Shown in pieces: positions 50,631 to 63,991 of a DNA stretch of 64,000 nucleotides. The stretch spans positions 2,232,001-2,296,000 of the forward strand of contig NZ_CP035382.1 of the NCBI RefSeq assembly GCF_006874705.1, read 5' to 3'. Numbering within the stretch: position 1 is the first letter of the stretch; every line of letters starts with the position of its first letter. The notes below the pieces were generated by a model. It was not told the origin of the DNA. It saw only the letters and a program-made list of their open reading frames with translations, and did no database searches. Source of the DNA: Leclercia adecarboxylata (lineage in GTDB: Bacteria > Pseudomonadota > Gammaproteobacteria > Enterobacterales > Enterobacteriaceae). Both the position numbers and the translations under genes were made by a program.

Positions 50631-50906
50631 TCAGGCGTAGAGAATGGCTTGTACCCGCCAGCGATCAACATGGCTGTCTTCCTGCATGGTTATGATGCGA
50701 TACCACGACGCTCCCTGTTCATCTGCTTTAAGCGCGATCATGCGCTCTACATCCTGCGGACTCCCTGAGATATCACTCACGGAAATCAGTCCAATTTCAT
50801 TCAAACCCGTCACACAATCAGCGCTGGCAAATTCGGCTGACTGAGCGGCAGTACTCACCAGACCGGCTGAGAGTAACAGTGAGGTCAAAGCAAGAGATCG
50901 TTTCAT
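50631..50906 (-). CDS. yjfN: DUF1471 (YhcN-family) periplasmic protein YjfN
   Basis: This 91-residue secreted protein has a signal peptide (MKRSLALTSLLLSAGLVSTAAQS), then the YhcN/DUF1471 fold: 'EIGLISVSDISGSPQDVERM' and 'KADEQGASWYRIITM'. Members such as BhsA act in stress and biofilm phenotypes. The ATG at 50906 has GGAG six bases upstream; the ATG at 50918 lies within that site. Length equals E. coli YjfN. It is followed leftward by the terminator at 50591. Confidence 0.9.
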   Translation of the reverse strand: MKRSLALTSLLLSAGLVSTAAQSAEFASADCVTGLNEIGLISVSDISGSPQDVERMIALKADEQGASWYRIITMQEDSHVDRWRVQAILYA

Positions 50907-51054
50907 CGTCAGCTCCATTTTACGTGTCCCCGGTATCCGCCGGGCAATCCTTCGCTAATAAACTCGCTTCCATTGTCCCAGGCATGGAGTTTATTGTGGA
51001 CAGGAAAACGTCTATGGACGCAAAGCAGTGTAAATGTCGTTTAAATACCGCGCG

Positions 51055-51384
51055 TTATTTACGGTATAAAATGGCCTGCGAGTACCATTGTCCCGTCACG
51101 ATGGTTTCATCGATAAGGATAATGACGTAGTAATCTGCTTTCGCGGCGACGGCTTTTGCTTTGATGGCATCTTCCACATCTGCGGGAGAGCCTCGCTCAA
51201 GTGCGGTGACGGTACCCATCCGTTGTAATCCTTCCGTCTGATTACGACGAATTTCTTGTGGGTGGTCGGCAACCGGTGGTGCAGGCTGTGGCGTGCCTTC
51301 TAACGCGCTACATCCGCCCAACACCAGCATCAGCAATAAAGCAGCAAACCATCGCATAACCATATCTCGTTTCCTGATAGCCAT
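51055..51384 (-). CDS. bsmA: Biofilm/peroxide stress lipoprotein BsmA
   Basis: BsmA (YjfO) is a DUF1471-family lipoprotein. The lipobox is LVLGGC, and the conserved tail is 'KADYYVIILIDETIVTGQWY'. Length from 51384 is 109 residues as in E. coli. A second in-frame ATG at 51363 (MVMRWFAALLLM) has a better ribosome-binding site, AGGA eight bases upstream, so the true start may be there. It is divergent from yjfP. E. coli bsmA is linked to biofilm stress and peroxide tolerance. Confidence 0.9.
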   Translation of the reverse strand: MAIRKRDMVMRWFAALLLMLVLGGCSALEGTPQPAPPVADHPQEIRRNQTEGLQRMGTVTALERGSPADVEDAIKAKAVAAKADYYVIILIDETIVTGQWYSQAILYRK

Positions 51385-51522
51385 AGTGTAGAACTCTGTT
51401 GATTTAGGATTGGGGGAATGTTCCCAAATTGTTAGCTGTGGCGTAAATTTCGAATGAAAATTGTGCGAAAGCGTAATCCAGTTCTCAACATTTTAAATCA
51501 CCCTTTAGCATGAGGCCCAATG

Positions 51523-52254
51523 ATGATTGAACTTGAAATACGACAATTTGGCGACCTTGAGAGTGTACATGCCGTTCCGGCGGGAAAACTGTCTCAGCCG
51601 TTGCCGGTTGTTATTTTTTATCATGGTTTTACCTCATCAAAGCTGGTCTACAGCTATTTTGCGGTTGCCCTGGCGCAGGCCGGTTTTCGGGTGGTAATGC
51701 CGGATGCACCGGATCATGGCGCACGCTTTACGGGGGATGAGCAGGCTCGTCTGGGGCAGTTCTGGCCGATCCTGCATGGCAACCTCACTGAATTTGCCGC
51801 GCTACGGGATGGGTTGTATCAGGCTGGGCTGGTGGCGGATGAACGTCTTGCGGTGGCCGGGGCCTCGATGGGCGGGATGACCGCGCTGGGCATCATGGCG
51901 CGCCATCCGGAGGTGAAATGCGTGGCAAGCCTGATGGGCTCTGGCTACTTTACCTCGCTAGCCCCTACGCTGTTCCCCCCACAGCCATCTGCGTCCTTCG
52001 CGGAGATGGTCTCTCCGCTTGCCGACTGGGAGGTAACGACCAGGCTACCCCGGCTGGCCGATCGTCCGCTGCTGCTGTGGCACGGGGAAGAGGATGATGT
52101 GGTGCCCGCCGCAGAGACCTTTCGTTTGCAGCAGGCATTGCGGCATGAAGGGCTGGACAAAAACCTGACCTGCCTGTGGGAGGCAGGGGTGAAACATCGC
52201 ATTACGCCGACTGTCCTCGATGCCACGGTGGCGTTTTTCCGTCAGCATCTTTAA
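51523..52254 (+). CDS. yjfP: Carboxylesterase YjfP
   Basis: YjfP is a 243-residue alpha/beta hydrolase active on short acyl esters in E. coli. The oxyanion region is '[15 protein letters not shown]', the nucleophile elbow '[11 protein letters not shown]' (Ser), and the acid/base end '[12 protein letters not shown]' and '[12 protein letters not shown]' (His). Two adjacent ATGs exist; the second (51523) has better spacing to GAGG. It is convergent with ulaR, with four bases of overlap. Confidence 0.93.
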   Translation: MIELEIRQFGDLESVHAVPAGKLSQPLPVVIFYHGFTSSKLVYSYFAVALAQAGFRVVMPDAPDHGARFTGDEQARLGQFWPILHGNLTEFAALRDGLYQAGLVADERLAVAGASMGGMTALGIMARHPEVKCVASLMGSGYFTSLAPTLFPPQPSASFAEMVSPLADWEVTTRLPRLADRPLLLWHGEEDDVVPAAETFRLQQALRHEGLDKNLTCLWEAGVKHRITPTVLDATVAFFRQHL

Positions 52255-53006
52255 ACGCGCAGGATCTTCACCCCCTGATCTTCCAGTTTCTGGAGGATCT
52301 GTGGGTCAGCACTTTTACCGGTGATCACCAGGTCTATCTGCTCGGCGCGGCTGAATAACATCCCCGCGCGCTCCCCGACCTTGCTGCTGTCAACCAGCAC
52401 CACCAGTTTGCCGACCACGTTCAGCATGTTCTGTTCCGCCATCGCCGTCAGCATATCGGTTTTATACAGCCCTTCGGCGGTAAGTCCTTTCCCGCTGGTA
52501 AACATCCAGTGCCCGGCATAGAGCGTGTTCTCGCTGTCCTGCGGACTTAAGGTAATGGACTGGCTCTTGTTGTACTGTCCGCCCATGATCACCACGCTTT
52601 CGTGCTCCTGATCGATGAGGTAGTTGGCCAGCGGCAGGTAGTTGGTAATGATCTGCACCGGCTTGCCGCACATTTCGCGACCCAGCAGAAAGGCAGTTGA
52701 GCCACAGTTAATCACCACGCTTTCACCGGGATTCACCAGCTGGGAGGCGGCCCGGGCAATACGCACTTTCTCGTCATGATTCTGTGCCTGATGAATGTTC
52801 ATCGGAGACCAGCGCGGGCGTTGTTGGCTGATCCCTTCCGCACCGTTACGGACTTTTTTCAGCTTCCCGCTTTCATCAAGTTTATTAATATCCCGGCGCG
52901 CGGTGGCAGGGGAAACGCCCAGCCGGGCAATCACTTGTTCCACGGTAACAAACCCCATCTGCGCCAGGAGTTCGAGTAAGATTTGATGCCGCTGTGCTTC
53001 TGTCAT
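52251..53006 (-). CDS. ulaR: DeoR-family repressor of the ascorbate regulon
   Basis: UlaR is a 251-residue repressor of ulaG and ulaABCDEF, released by L-ascorbate 6-phosphate. The N-terminal DeoR helix-turn-helix ('[20 protein letters not shown]', about 18-38) is followed by the sugar-phosphate-binding DeoR effector domain ('[15 protein letters not shown]'). It lies about 110 bases downstream of ulaG, on the same strand, separated from it by a hairpin. Confidence 0.96.
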   Translation of the reverse strand: MTEAQRHQILLELLAQMGFVTVEQVIARLGVSPATARRDINKLDESGKLKKVRNGAEGISQQRPRWSPMNIHQAQNHDEKVRIARAASQLVNPGESVVINCGSTAFLLGREMCGKPVQIITNYLPLANYLIDQEHESVVIMGGQYNKSQSITLSPQDSENTLYAGHWMFTSGKGLTAEGLYKTDMLTAMAEQNMLNVVGKLVVLVDSSKVGERAGMLFSRAEQIDLVITGKSADPQILQKLEDQGVKILRV

Positions 53007-53079
53007 GAGCTATTCCGAAATAAATTGATGTTAAAAGATGATATTTGAAATAGCCTGAAATTACTAAGTAAATGATGGG

Positions 53080-53104
53080 CTCGCCAGGCGCAGCGCCTGG
53101 CGAG
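53080..53104. terminator. Hairpin between ulaG and ulaR
   Basis: CTCGCCAGGCG (53080-53090) pairs perfectly with CGCCTGGCGAG (53094-53104) across three bases, ten bases past the ulaG stop. It probably ends the ulaG transcript. Confidence 0.7.
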
Positions 53105-53114
53105 GGGGAAGCAA

Positions 53115-54179
53115 TTACAGGAAAGATTTGAACGGCAGATCCGGTTCAATGGTGAAGCAGTCGTCAAAGCCGCGCGGGTAGTGATACTCAAAATTGTCTT
53201 TATCCAGCGGCCAGGTAAACTTGCCGCCCACCTGCCAGATAAACGGCTTAAAGCCATATTTCAGTCGATCTTTTTTCATCTCCCACAGCACGCGGATCTC
53301 CTGCGGATCGGCCTGGAAGTTTGACCAGATATCGTGGTGGAACGGGATCACCACCTGAGTATTGAGGGCTTCTGCCATGCGCAGAATATCGGCACTGGTC
53401 ATTTTATCGGTGATGCCGCGTGGATTCTCGCCATAGGAACCCAGCGCCACGTCGATATGGTGCTCGTTGCCGTGTTTGGCATAGTAGTTGGAGTAGTGCG
53501 AGTCGCCGCTGTGGTACAGGGTACCACCCGGGGTTTTAAACAGATAGTTTACCGCGCGCTCGTCCATGCCGTCCGGCAGCACACCGGCTGCCTTCTGATC
53601 TGCCGGCAGCGTAATCAGCGCCGTACGGTCAAACGCATCCAGCGCGTGGATTTCAATGTCTTTGATTTTCACCACATCGCCCGGCTTCACCACGATGCAG
53701 CGATCCTGTGGCACGCCCCAGCCGATCCAGATATCCACGCAGGTTTGCGGGCCGATAAAGGGCACGTCTGGCGCACAGTTTTGCATTACGGCGGCGGCGA
53801 CATTCACATCAATGTGATCGTTATGATCGTGGGTTGCCAGCACGGCATCGATCTGACGGATGGCGAACGGATCGAGGACAAACGGCGTGGTGCGCAGGTT
53901 CGGTTGCAGCTTTTGCACCCCCGCCATACGCTGCATCTGATGCCCTTTCTTCATTAGCGGATTACCGTGGCTTTGCTTGCCGGTCCCGCACCAGAAGTCG
54001 ACACAGACATTCGCGCCACCCTGGGATTTCAACCAGATCCCGGTACAGCCCAGCCACCACATGGCAAAGGTGCCTGGCGCAACCTGCTCCTGTTCAATCT
54101 CTTCATTCAGCCAGGTTCCCCATTCCGGGAAGGTGCTGAGGATCCATGATTCGCGGGTGATGGTGTTCACTTTACTCAT
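53115..54179 (-). CDS. ulaG: L-ascorbate-6-phosphate lactonase
   Basis: UlaG is a 354-residue metallo-beta-lactamase-fold enzyme that opens the lactone of L-ascorbate 6-phosphate to 3-keto-L-gulonate 6-phosphate. The metal motif is '[11 protein letters not shown]', with further ligands in '[11 protein letters not shown]' and 'IPFHHDIW'. It is divergent from ulaABCDEF across a 354-base control region. The protein is very close to the E. coli one. Confidence 0.97.
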   Translation of the reverse strand: MSKVNTITRESWILSTFPEWGTWLNEEIEQEQVAPGTFAMWWLGCTGIWLKSQGGANVCVDFWCGTGKQSHGNPLMKKGHQMQRMAGVQKLQPNLRTTPFVLDPFAIRQIDAVLATHDHNDHIDVNVAAAVMQNCAPDVPFIGPQTCVDIWIGWGVPQDRCIVVKPGDVVKIKDIEIHALDAFDRTALITLPADQKAAGVLPDGMDERAVNYLFKTPGGTLYHSGDSHYSNYYAKHGNEHHIDVALGSYGENPRGITDKMTSADILRMAEALNTQVVIPFHHDIWSNFQADPQEIRVLWEMKKDRLKYGFKPFIWQVGGKFTWPLDKDNFEYHYPRGFDDCFTIEPDLPFKSFL

Positions 54180-55934
<1,755 letters not shown>

Positions 55935-55946
55935 GGAGTTTTGACT

Positions 55947-56252
55947 ATGACCGTACGTATCCTGGCTGTGTGTGGCAATGGGCAAGGTAGCTCCATGATC
56001 ATGAAGATGAAAGTGGACCAATTTTTAACCCAGTCAAACATTGACCACACGGTGAACAGCTGTGCGGTAGGTGAATACAAAAGTGAACTGAACGGCGCGG
56101 ATATCATCATCGCCTCTACCCATATCGCCGGTGAAATCAGCGTCACAGGCAATAAATATGTGGTGGGGGTGCGCAACATGCTGTCGCCTGCGGACTTTGG
56201 CCCAAAACTGCTGGAAGTGATCAAAGAGCACTTTCCACAAGACGTGAAGTAA
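55947..56252 (+). CDS. ulaB: Ascorbate PTS, EIIB
   Basis: UlaB is the 101-residue EIIB component. The phosphorylated Cys9 lies in '[16 protein letters not shown]'. Start ATG 55947 follows AAGGAG; an in-frame TTG six bases earlier is ignored. It receives phosphate from UlaC and passes it to ascorbate on UlaA. Confidence 0.97.
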   Translation: MTVRILAVCGNGQGSSMIMKMKVDQFLTQSNIDHTVNSCAVGEYKSELNGADIIIASTHIAGEISVTGNKYVVGVRNMLSPADFGPKLLEVIKEHFPQDVK

Positions 56253-56262
56253 GGGGAGCCAT

Positions 56263-56730
56263 ATGAAACTCCGTGATTCGCTGGCTGAAAATGACTCAAT
56301 CCTGTTACAGGCCGAGGCCAGCACCTGGCAGGAAGCGGTAAAGCTGAGCGTTGACCTGCTGGTTAAGGCCGATGTTGTTGAGCCGCGCTATTACCAGGCC
56401 ATTCTCGATGGCGTTGAGCAGTTTGGGCCGTACTTTGTGATTGCCCCGGGGCTGGCGATGCCGCATGGCCGTCCGGAAGAGGGCGTTAAAAAAACCGGTT
56501 TCGCCCTGGTCACCCTGAAAACGCCGCTGGTGTTTAACCACGAAGATAACGATCCGGTCGATATCCTCATCACCATGGCGGCCGTCGATGCCAACACCCA
56601 TCAGGAGGTGGGCATCATGCAGATCGTCAATCTGTTTGAAGATGAAGCCAACTTTGACCGATTACGCGCCTGCCGCACCGGGCAGGACGTCCTGGATTTA
56701 ATCGATAACGCCACTGCGGCGGCACTTTAA
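56263..56730 (+). CDS. ulaC: Ascorbate PTS, EIIA
   Basis: UlaC is a 155-residue EIIA of the fructose/mannitol superfamily. The active His is in '[13 protein letters not shown]' near residue 68. Start ATG with AGGGGAG upstream; ten bases after ulaB. Shares the operon with the catabolic genes. Confidence 0.97.
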   Translation: MKLRDSLAENDSILLQAEASTWQEAVKLSVDLLVKADVVEPRYYQAILDGVEQFGPYFVIAPGLAMPHGRPEEGVKKTGFALVTLKTPLVFNHEDNDPVDILITMAAVDANTHQEVGIMQIVNLFEDEANFDRLRACRTGQDVLDLIDNATAAAL

Positions 56731-56742
56731 GAGGGAACGGAA

Positions 56743-57393
56743 ATGTCATTACCAATGTTGCAGGTCGCGCTGGATAACCAAACCCTGGCCCACGCTTACG
56801 AAACGACACGTCTGATCGCCGAAGAGGTGGACATCATCGAGGTGGGCACCATTCTGTGCGTGGGGGAAGGCGTTCGCGCCGTGCGCGATCTGAAAGCGCT
56901 CTATCCTCACAAAATTGTGCTGGCTGACGCCAAGATCGCAGATGCGGGCAAAATCCTGTCGCGGATGTGCTTCGAAGCTAACGCCGACTGGGTGACAGTG
57001 ATCTGCTGTGCGGATATCAATACCGCCAAAGGGGCGCTGGACGTTGCTAAAGAGTTTAACGGCGACGTGCAGATCGAACTCACCGGTTTCTGGACCTGGA
57101 AGCAGGCGGAAGAGTGGCGCGATGCAGGCATTCAGCAGGTGGTCTATCACCGCAGCCGCGATGCGCAGGCCGCGGGAGTCGCCTGGGGTGATGCGGATAT
57201 CAGTGCCGTTAAGCGCCTGGCGGAGATGGGCTTTAAGGTCACCGTCACCGGTGGCCTGGCGCTGGAGGATCTGCCGCTGTTCAAAGGTATCCCGATTCAT
57301 GTCTTTATCGCCGGGCGCAGCATTCGTGATGCTGCTTCGCCGGTGGAAGCGGCGCGCCAGTTTAAACGTTCCATTGCCCAGCTGTGGGGATAA
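56743..57393 (+). CDS. ulaD: 3-keto-L-gulonate-6-phosphate decarboxylase
   Basis: UlaD is a 216-residue TIM-barrel enzyme of the orotidine-phosphate-decarboxylase suprafamily. It converts 3-keto-L-gulonate 6-phosphate to L-xylulose 5-phosphate. Metal and substrate residues are visible in '[11 protein letters not shown]' and '[12 protein letters not shown]'; 'IELTGFWTW' is the family loop. It follows ulaC by 12 bases. Confidence 0.97.
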   Translation: MSLPMLQVALDNQTLAHAYETTRLIAEEVDIIEVGTILCVGEGVRAVRDLKALYPHKIVLADAKIADAGKILSRMCFEANADWVTVICCADINTAKGALDVAKEFNGDVQIELTGFWTWKQAEEWRDAGIQQVVYHRSRDAQAAGVAWGDADISAVKRLAEMGFKVTVTGGLALEDLPLFKGIPIHVFIAGRSIRDAASPVEAARQFKRSIAQLWG

Positions 57394-57402
57394 GGAGCGG
57401 TT

Positions 57403-58269
57403 ATGTTAAGCAAGCAGGTGCCGCTAGGTATCTATGAAAAGGCACTCCCCGCCGGGGAGTGCTGGCTCGAGCGACTGAAACTGGCGCAATCGCTGGGTTT
57501 CGATTTCGTCGAAATGTCGGTGGATGAGACGGATGCGCGCCTTTCCCGTCTCGACTGGAGCCGCGAGCAGCGTCTGGCGCTGGTGAATGCGGTGGCCGAA
57601 ACCGGCGTGCGCGTGTCCTCAATGTGCCTGAGTGCCCATCGTCGCTTTCCGCTGGGTAGTGAAGATGACGCCGTGCGCGCACAGGGGCTGGCGATCATGC
57701 GTAAAGCGATTCGCTTTGCCCAGGACGTAGGGATCCGCGTCATCCAGCTGGCAGGCTATGACGTTTACTACCAGCAGGCCAACAACGAAACGCGCCGTCG
57801 TTTCCGTGATGGTCTGAAAGAGAGCGTCGAGATGGCGAGCCGCGCCCAGGTGATGCTGGCGATGGAGATCATGGACTACCCGCTGATGAACTCCATCAGC
57901 AAGGCGCTGGGTTATGCCCATTACCTTAATAACCCGTGGTTCCAGCTCTATCCCGATATCGGCAACCTGTCCGCGTGGGATAACGACGTTCAGATGGAAC
58001 TACAGGCGGGTATTGGTCATATCGTGGCGGTACACGTCAAAGACACGCGGCCAGGCGTATTCAAAAACGTGCCGTTCGGCAGTGGCGTAGTGGATTTTGA
58101 GCGCTGTTTCCAGACGCTGAAAGAGAGTGGCTATTGCGGGCCCTGGCTGATTGAGATGTGGAGCGAAACCGCAGAAGATCCGCTGCAAGAGGTGGCAAAA
58201 GCCCGGGACTGGGTGCTGGAGCGGATGGCGCGGGCCGGGCTTATGGGAGGCGAAAATGCAGCAGCTTAA
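57403..58269 (+). CDS. ulaE: L-ribulose/xylulose-5-phosphate 3-epimerase
   Basis: UlaE is a 288-residue TIM-barrel epimerase that turns L-xylulose 5-phosphate into L-ribulose 5-phosphate. '[21 protein letters not shown]' and '[15 protein letters not shown]' are characteristic, with acidic metal ligands and His in '[11 protein letters not shown]'. Its 3' end overlaps ulaF by 14 bases, a sign of translational coupling. Confidence 0.96.
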   Translation: MLSKQVPLGIYEKALPAGECWLERLKLAQSLGFDFVEMSVDETDARLSRLDWSREQRLALVNAVAETGVRVSSMCLSAHRRFPLGSEDDAVRAQGLAIMRKAIRFAQDVGIRVIQLAGYDVYYQQANNETRRRFRDGLKESVEMASRAQVMLAMEIMDYPLMNSISKALGYAHYLNNPWFQLYPDIGNLSAWDNDVQMELQAGIGHIVAVHVKDTRPGVFKNVPFGSGVVDFERCFQTLKESGYCGPWLIEMWSETAEDPLQEVAKARDWVLERMARAGLMGGENAAA

Positions 58270-58942
58270 ACAGCAGGCATTTGAGGCAAACATGGATTTG
58301 CCGCGTTACGCTCTGGTCACCTTTACCTGGGGAAACGTCAGCGCGATTGACCGGAGCCGTGGGCTGGTGGCGATTAAACCCAGCGGCGTGGCCTACGAGA
58401 CCATGCGCGTGGAAGACATGGTAGTGGTGGATCTCGACGGCAAGGTGGTGGAGGGCCAATGGCGGCCTTCGTCCGATACCGCGACCCATCTGGCGCTGTA
58501 CCGGCGTTACCCCTCCCTTGGCGGCGTGGTGCATACCCACTCCACCCACGCCACGGCCTGGGCGCAGGCGGGGCTGGCTATTCCGGCACTGGGCACTACC
58601 CATGCAGACTACTTTTTTGGCGATATTCCCTGTACGCGGGCATTAACCGAAGAGGAGGTGCAGGGGGAGTACGAACTCAATACCGGCAGGGTGATCGTTG
58701 AAACTCTGGGTGAGAGCGAACCGCTGCACAGGCCGGGGATAGTGGTCTATCAGCATGGCCCCTTCGCCTGGGGTAAAGATGCGCACGATGCCGTGCATAA
58801 TGCCGTGGTGATGGAGGAGGTGGCGCGAATGGCGTGGATAGCTCGCGGCATCAACCCTCATCTGCAACCTATAGACAGCTACCTGATGGACAAGCACTTT
58901 ATGCGCAAGCATGGCCCGAATGCTTATTACGGGCAAAAATAA
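58256..58942 (+). CDS. ulaF: L-ribulose-5-phosphate 4-epimerase UlaF
   Basis: UlaF is a 228-residue class II aldolase-fold epimerase that makes D-xylulose 5-phosphate for the pentose phosphate pathway. Zinc ligands are in '[16 protein letters not shown]' and a later His in '[11 protein letters not shown]'. The ATG at 58256 ([14 protein letters not shown]) has GGGAGG upstream; an in-frame start at 58151 lies inside ulaE. It ends the operon, with a terminator at 58947. Confidence 0.96.
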   Translation: MQQLKQQAFEANMDLPRYALVTFTWGNVSAIDRSRGLVAIKPSGVAYETMRVEDMVVVDLDGKVVEGQWRPSSDTATHLALYRRYPSLGGVVHTHSTHATAWAQAGLAIPALGTTHADYFFGDIPCTRALTEEEVQGEYELNTGRVIVETLGESEPLHRPGIVVYQHGPFAWGKDAHDAVHNAVVMEEVARMAWIARGINPHLQPIDSYLMDKHFMRKHGPNAYYGQK

Positions 58943-58946
58943 AAAA

Positions 58947-58965
58947 AGCCCCCGGGCAGGGGGCT
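58947..58965 (+). terminator. Terminator after ulaF
   Basis: AGCCCCC and GGGGGCT form a seven-base stem with a five-base loop, preceded by A-run, four bases past the ulaF stop. The T-run is short. Confidence 0.75.
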
Positions 58966-59021
58966 AATTAGACTATGACAATATTTTCGTTGTTGGCTTT
59001 CCTGGTGCTAGCGTCAAAGCA

Positions 59022-59297
59022 TTACCGGTAGATATCTGCGCTGACGTGCATATTGCCGTTGCTGCCCGGTTCACGGGTGAGCATGACGTGATAGTAGCGG
59101 GCATCCCGCGCTTCGGCTTCTGCAGTAATGGCTTCTGTTGCTTCGCTTTCCGTAGCGAAGTTGTGGTTGATATAAATGACGCCCAGACTTTGCACATCAT
59201 CCATATTCCTGGCCTGTCGGCCGTCAACCTGAATCGCTGCTGTCGCGTTTGCACTGAGCAAAAGCGCAGCCAGAATGGCAAGGTTTATCTTTTTCAT
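59022..59297 (-). CDS. yjfY: DUF1471 (YhcN-family) protein YjfY
   Basis: This 91-residue secreted protein has a signal peptide MKKINLAILAALLLSANATA and the YhcN/DUF1471 domain 'GVIYINHNFATESEATEAI' with 'ARYYHVMLTREPG'. The ATG at 59297 is the signal-peptide start; the upstream extension to 59426 is not coding-like. It sits between ulaF and rpsF as in E. coli. It is the third member of this family in 9 kb. Confidence 0.9.
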   Translation of the reverse strand: MKKINLAILAALLLSANATAAIQVDGRQARNMDDVQSLGVIYINHNFATESEATEAITAEAEARDARYYHVMLTREPGSNGNMHVSADIYR

Positions 59298-60036
<739 letters not shown>

Positions 60037-60042
60037 TTTCTG

Positions 60043-60589
<547 letters not shown>

Positions 60590-60618
60590 TCGGGCACGGT
60601 CCATTAATACGACTTTAA

Positions 60619-61080
<462 letters not shown>

Positions 61081-61105
61081 GTAATTACTCGTCACCACGT
61101 CGAAG

Positions 61106-61136
61106 CGCCGGCCTTGTGCCGGCGTTTTGCTTTTTT
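61106..61136 (+). terminator. Rho-independent terminator after rplI
   Basis: CGCCGGC (61106-61112) pairs with GCCGGCG (61118-61124), followed by TTTTGCTTTTTT. It ends the rpsF operon. Confidence 0.93.
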
Positions 61137-61232
61137 AACGCGCCCTGTCCCACCTTTTGCCTTCCAGGGTAGCTATTCCTGCCGCGTTCTCTGATAATAA
61201 AATGAAACGCCATTTTATCTTCGAGATTTGCT

Positions 61233-62174
61233 ATGGACTCCGTTCTGCCCACGCCGATTTTTGCCCGTAAAAACATCGTTTTCGCCAGCGCGACGCTGTG
61301 CTGTTTGTTATGGGGAAGCTCCTATCCCGCCATTAAAAGCGGCTACGAACTCTTTCAGATTGCGACCAACGATATTTCATCAAAAGTCGTCTTTGCGGGT
61401 TATCGCTTTGTGTTTGCCGGCCTGCTGTTGCTGCTGTTAGCCCTTGCCCAGCGCAAGCCAATTGGTCGACTCAGCCCGCGGCAGTTTGGACAGCTGACGG
61501 TACTGGGCCTGACGCAGACGGCTATCCAGTACACGTTCTTTTATATCGGTCTCGCTTACACGACGGGTGCCAAAGGATCGATCATGAACGCGACCGCCAC
61601 CTTCTTTAGCGTCATGCTGGCGCACTTTATTTATCAGAACGACAAGATCAGCTACAACAAAGCCCTCGGTTGTATCCTCGGTTTTGCCGGGGTGATGATC
61701 GTGAACTTCAATAGCGGCCTGCAGGACTTCCACTTTGTCTGGAATGGAGACGGTTTTGTGGTGCTGGCGGCGTTTATCCTTTCAGCCGCCACGCTGTATG
61801 GCAAACGTATTTCTCAGACGGTCGACCCGATGGTGATGACCGGCTGGCAGCTGGCGATAGGCGGGGTGATGCTGGTTGTCGGAGGCTATATCACAGGCGG
61901 AACGCTGGCAGTACCCAGCGTCAAAGCGGCGGCCATCCTCGGTTATCTGACCCTGCTCTCCTCGGTGGCGTTTGCGCTGTGGAGTTTGCTGCTGAAGTAC
62001 AACCGCGTCAGTATGATTGCACCCTTCAACTTCTTAGTGCCGGTGGCTGGAACCGTCCTCTCTGCGATTTTCCTCGGGGAGAATATCCTTGAGATCAAAT
62101 ATGCCGTGGCGCTGGTGCTGGTCTGCTCGGGGATCTGGTGGGTCAACAAAGTGAGTGGAAAACAGGCCCGGTAA
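61233..62174 (+). CDS. DMT-superfamily (EamA) inner-membrane transporter
   Basis: This 313-residue protein has about ten membrane helices in two EamA halves: 'CCLLWGSSYPAIKSGYELFQ' near the N-terminus and 'GWQLAIGGVMLVVGGYITGG' in the second half. Members export amino acids or other small metabolites; the substrate is not evident. It has its own region after the rplI terminator and is convergent with ytfB. I do not recognise an E. coli counterpart at this position. Confidence 0.85.
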   Translation: MDSVLPTPIFARKNIVFASATLCCLLWGSSYPAIKSGYELFQIATNDISSKVVFAGYRFVFAGLLLLLLALAQRKPIGRLSPRQFGQLTVLGLTQTAIQYTFFYIGLAYTTGAKGSIMNATATFFSVMLAHFIYQNDKISYNKALGCILGFAGVMIVNFNSGLQDFHFVWNGDGFVVLAAFILSAATLYGKRISQTVDPMVMTGWQLAIGGVMLVVGGYITGGTLAVPSVKAAAILGYLTLLSSVAFALWSLLLKYNRVSMIAPFNFLVPVAGTVLSAIFLGENILEIKYAVALVLVCSGIWWVNKVSGKQAR

Positions 62175-62197
62175 GCAACGCGCTACCGGGCGAACTG

Positions 62198-62833
62198 CTA
62201 TTTAGCGCGGATAAAGCTGCCGTCAGACTGACGGGTAAACAGCACCTGCTGACCATTGCCGCTGTCAATGGTCAGCCCTGTCACCACGCCGCTCGCATTC
62301 TGGCGGATCTGCACCATCTGACCATTTTGCAGATTGCTCAGCGGCTTGCCCGCACCTTCAACCTGCGCCATCGCATAGACATCGGTCGGCGGCAGGTTGT
62401 GATCGCGGAACAGCTGCGCCATCGTTTTGCCCGGCTCTACGCGGTAGGAACGCCACTGCTGTTCGATACCCGGCACCGGCTGCGACTGCACGGGCGCGGC
62501 GGCCTGCTCCTGGGGCTGCTCTTCCTGAATCGGCTCCGGCTCAACCGGCGCCATCTGGCCCGGATCGTTAGAGGGGGAAACCAGCTGCGTCTGCATCGGT
62601 TGGCTATCGGGCTGCGGCTGCGTCTGCGAACGGAAATCCAGTTCGGCATCCCGGCGCACAGGCGCAGTCGCGCTGTCGTCAGCGCCTGGCAGCAGAAAAC
62701 CAACAATAACCATCAGCGCACCGATGATAATGCCTCTGCGGTGCAGGGGCGGCAGCGGGTCCATGATGCGAAAGTTGTCTGGCGCATGCCAGATTTTCGT
62801 CAGGGTAGGTTTTAGTTCAAATGGCCCGGGCAT
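62198..62833 (-). CDS. ytfB: Cell-envelope protein YtfB (OapA family)
   Basis: YtfB is a 211-residue single-pass protein. A cytoplasmic part ('MPGPFELKPTLTKIWHAPDN') precedes one membrane helix ('RRGIIIGALMVIVGFLLPG'), a Pro/Gln/Glu-rich periplasmic linker and a C-terminal OapA/LysM-like domain ('RSYRVEPGKTMAQLFRDHN'). In E. coli it affects cell division and binds glycans. It is divergent from fklB, as in E. coli. Confidence 0.93.
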   Translation of the reverse strand: MPGPFELKPTLTKIWHAPDNFRIMDPLPPLHRRGIIIGALMVIVGFLLPGADDSATAPVRRDAELDFRSQTQPQPDSQPMQTQLVSPSNDPGQMAPVEPEPIQEEQPQEQAAAPVQSQPVPGIEQQWRSYRVEPGKTMAQLFRDHNLPPTDVYAMAQVEGAGKPLSNLQNGQMVQIRQNASGVVTGLTIDSGNGQQVLFTRQSDGSFIRAK

Positions 62834-63064
62834 GGCTCTCCTCCTGCTCCGCGTCTTTTTTCCTGTCCCGAGAAGTATAGTTTGCTAACTGCCTGATGAG
62901 CATTGCAAAGCCGGCTTCCGTGACACACATTCGGGAAAAATCCAGATAGTCTCTATTGTTTCCGTTTCATCGCAATTTGTCATCTTTCCATAAGACAAAG
63001 TTTTACCGGATGGAAGGTGGCTGTTATGCTGCCCGCTACTTTAAATGTGATGGAAGGAAATCCC

Positions 63065-63685
63065 ATGACCACCCCGACTTTTGACACAATCGAAGCGCAG
63101 GCAAGCTACGGTATTGGTTTGCAGGTAGGACAGCAGCTGAGCGAATCAGGTCTGCAGGGTCTGTTACCGGAAGCGCTGGTGGCGGGTATCGCCGATGCGC
63201 TGGAAGGCAAGCACCCGGCGGTTCCGGTTGATGTGGTTCACCGCGCGCTGCGCGAAATCCACGAGCGTGCTGACACCGTGCGTCGCGCGCGTTTTGAAGA
63301 GATGGCAGCGGCAGGCGAGAAGTTCCTCGAAGAGAACCGTGAGCGCGAAGGCGTGAACAGCACTGAAACCGGCCTGCAGTTCCGCGTGATCAATCAGGGT
63401 GACGGCGCAATCCCGGCACGTACCGACCACGTTCGCGTGCACTACACCGGTAAACTGATCGACGGCACCGTGTTCGACAGCTCCGTTGCCCGCGGCGAAC
63501 CGGCTGAATTCCCGGTAAACGGCGTGATCCCAGGCTGGATCGAAGCTCTGACCCTGATGCCGGTTGGCTCCAAATGGGAACTGACTATCCCTCAGAACCT
63601 GGCCTACGGCGAGCGTGGCGCAGGCGCATCCATTCCGCCATTCAGCACCCTGGTCTTTGAAGTCGAGCTGCTGGAAATTCTGTAA
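63065..63685 (+). CDS. fklB: FKBP-type peptidyl-prolyl isomerase FklB
   Basis: FklB (FKBP22) is a 206-residue isomerase. An N-terminal dimerisation domain ('[20 protein letters not shown]') is followed by the C-terminal FKBP domain ('[18 protein letters not shown]', '[20 protein letters not shown]', '[16 protein letters not shown]'). The ATG at 63065 with GGAAGGAAA upstream matches E. coli MTTPTFD; the start at 63017 is in the leader. Confidence 0.97.
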   Translation: MTTPTFDTIEAQASYGIGLQVGQQLSESGLQGLLPEALVAGIADALEGKHPAVPVDVVHRALREIHERADTVRRARFEEMAAAGEKFLEENREREGVNSTETGLQFRVINQGDGAIPARTDHVRVHYTGKLIDGTVFDSSVARGEPAEFPVNGVIPGWIEALTLMPVGSKWELTIPQNLAYGERGAGASIPPFSTLVFEVELLEIL

Positions 63686-63991
63686 TTCCGCGCACTTTCC
63701 TCTCCCCAGCAGGGGAGGGGAAATCAGTTAAAAAACCTATAGTTACGCGCCAATCAACAGATTATCTTGCAAATAACCGCATTAAGTGTATTTTTGTGAG
63801 CTGTTTTGCGTGGCTTGAGTGATATGACACTCATTTTCAACATATTGTTAACATAATATTTAAATCATAGTATTCATCCCGCTGATTCTTACCTAATATC
63901 GATGAGTCCTTAACCGGGCCGTCGCTTTTCGACGTAATAAAGGGCCAGAAGAGCCTAAACAACACAGGCAGTTACAACAGGAAAACATCAC
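63686..63991. promoter_or_regulatory. Region between fklB and cycA
   Basis: It holds a hairpin just past fklB (CCTCTCCCC with GGGGAGGGG, 63699-63720), then an AT-rich stretch with the cycA promoter and a leader of up to about 200 bases. In E. coli the cycA leader is a GcvB small-RNA target; I did not identify the pairing site. Confidence 0.55.
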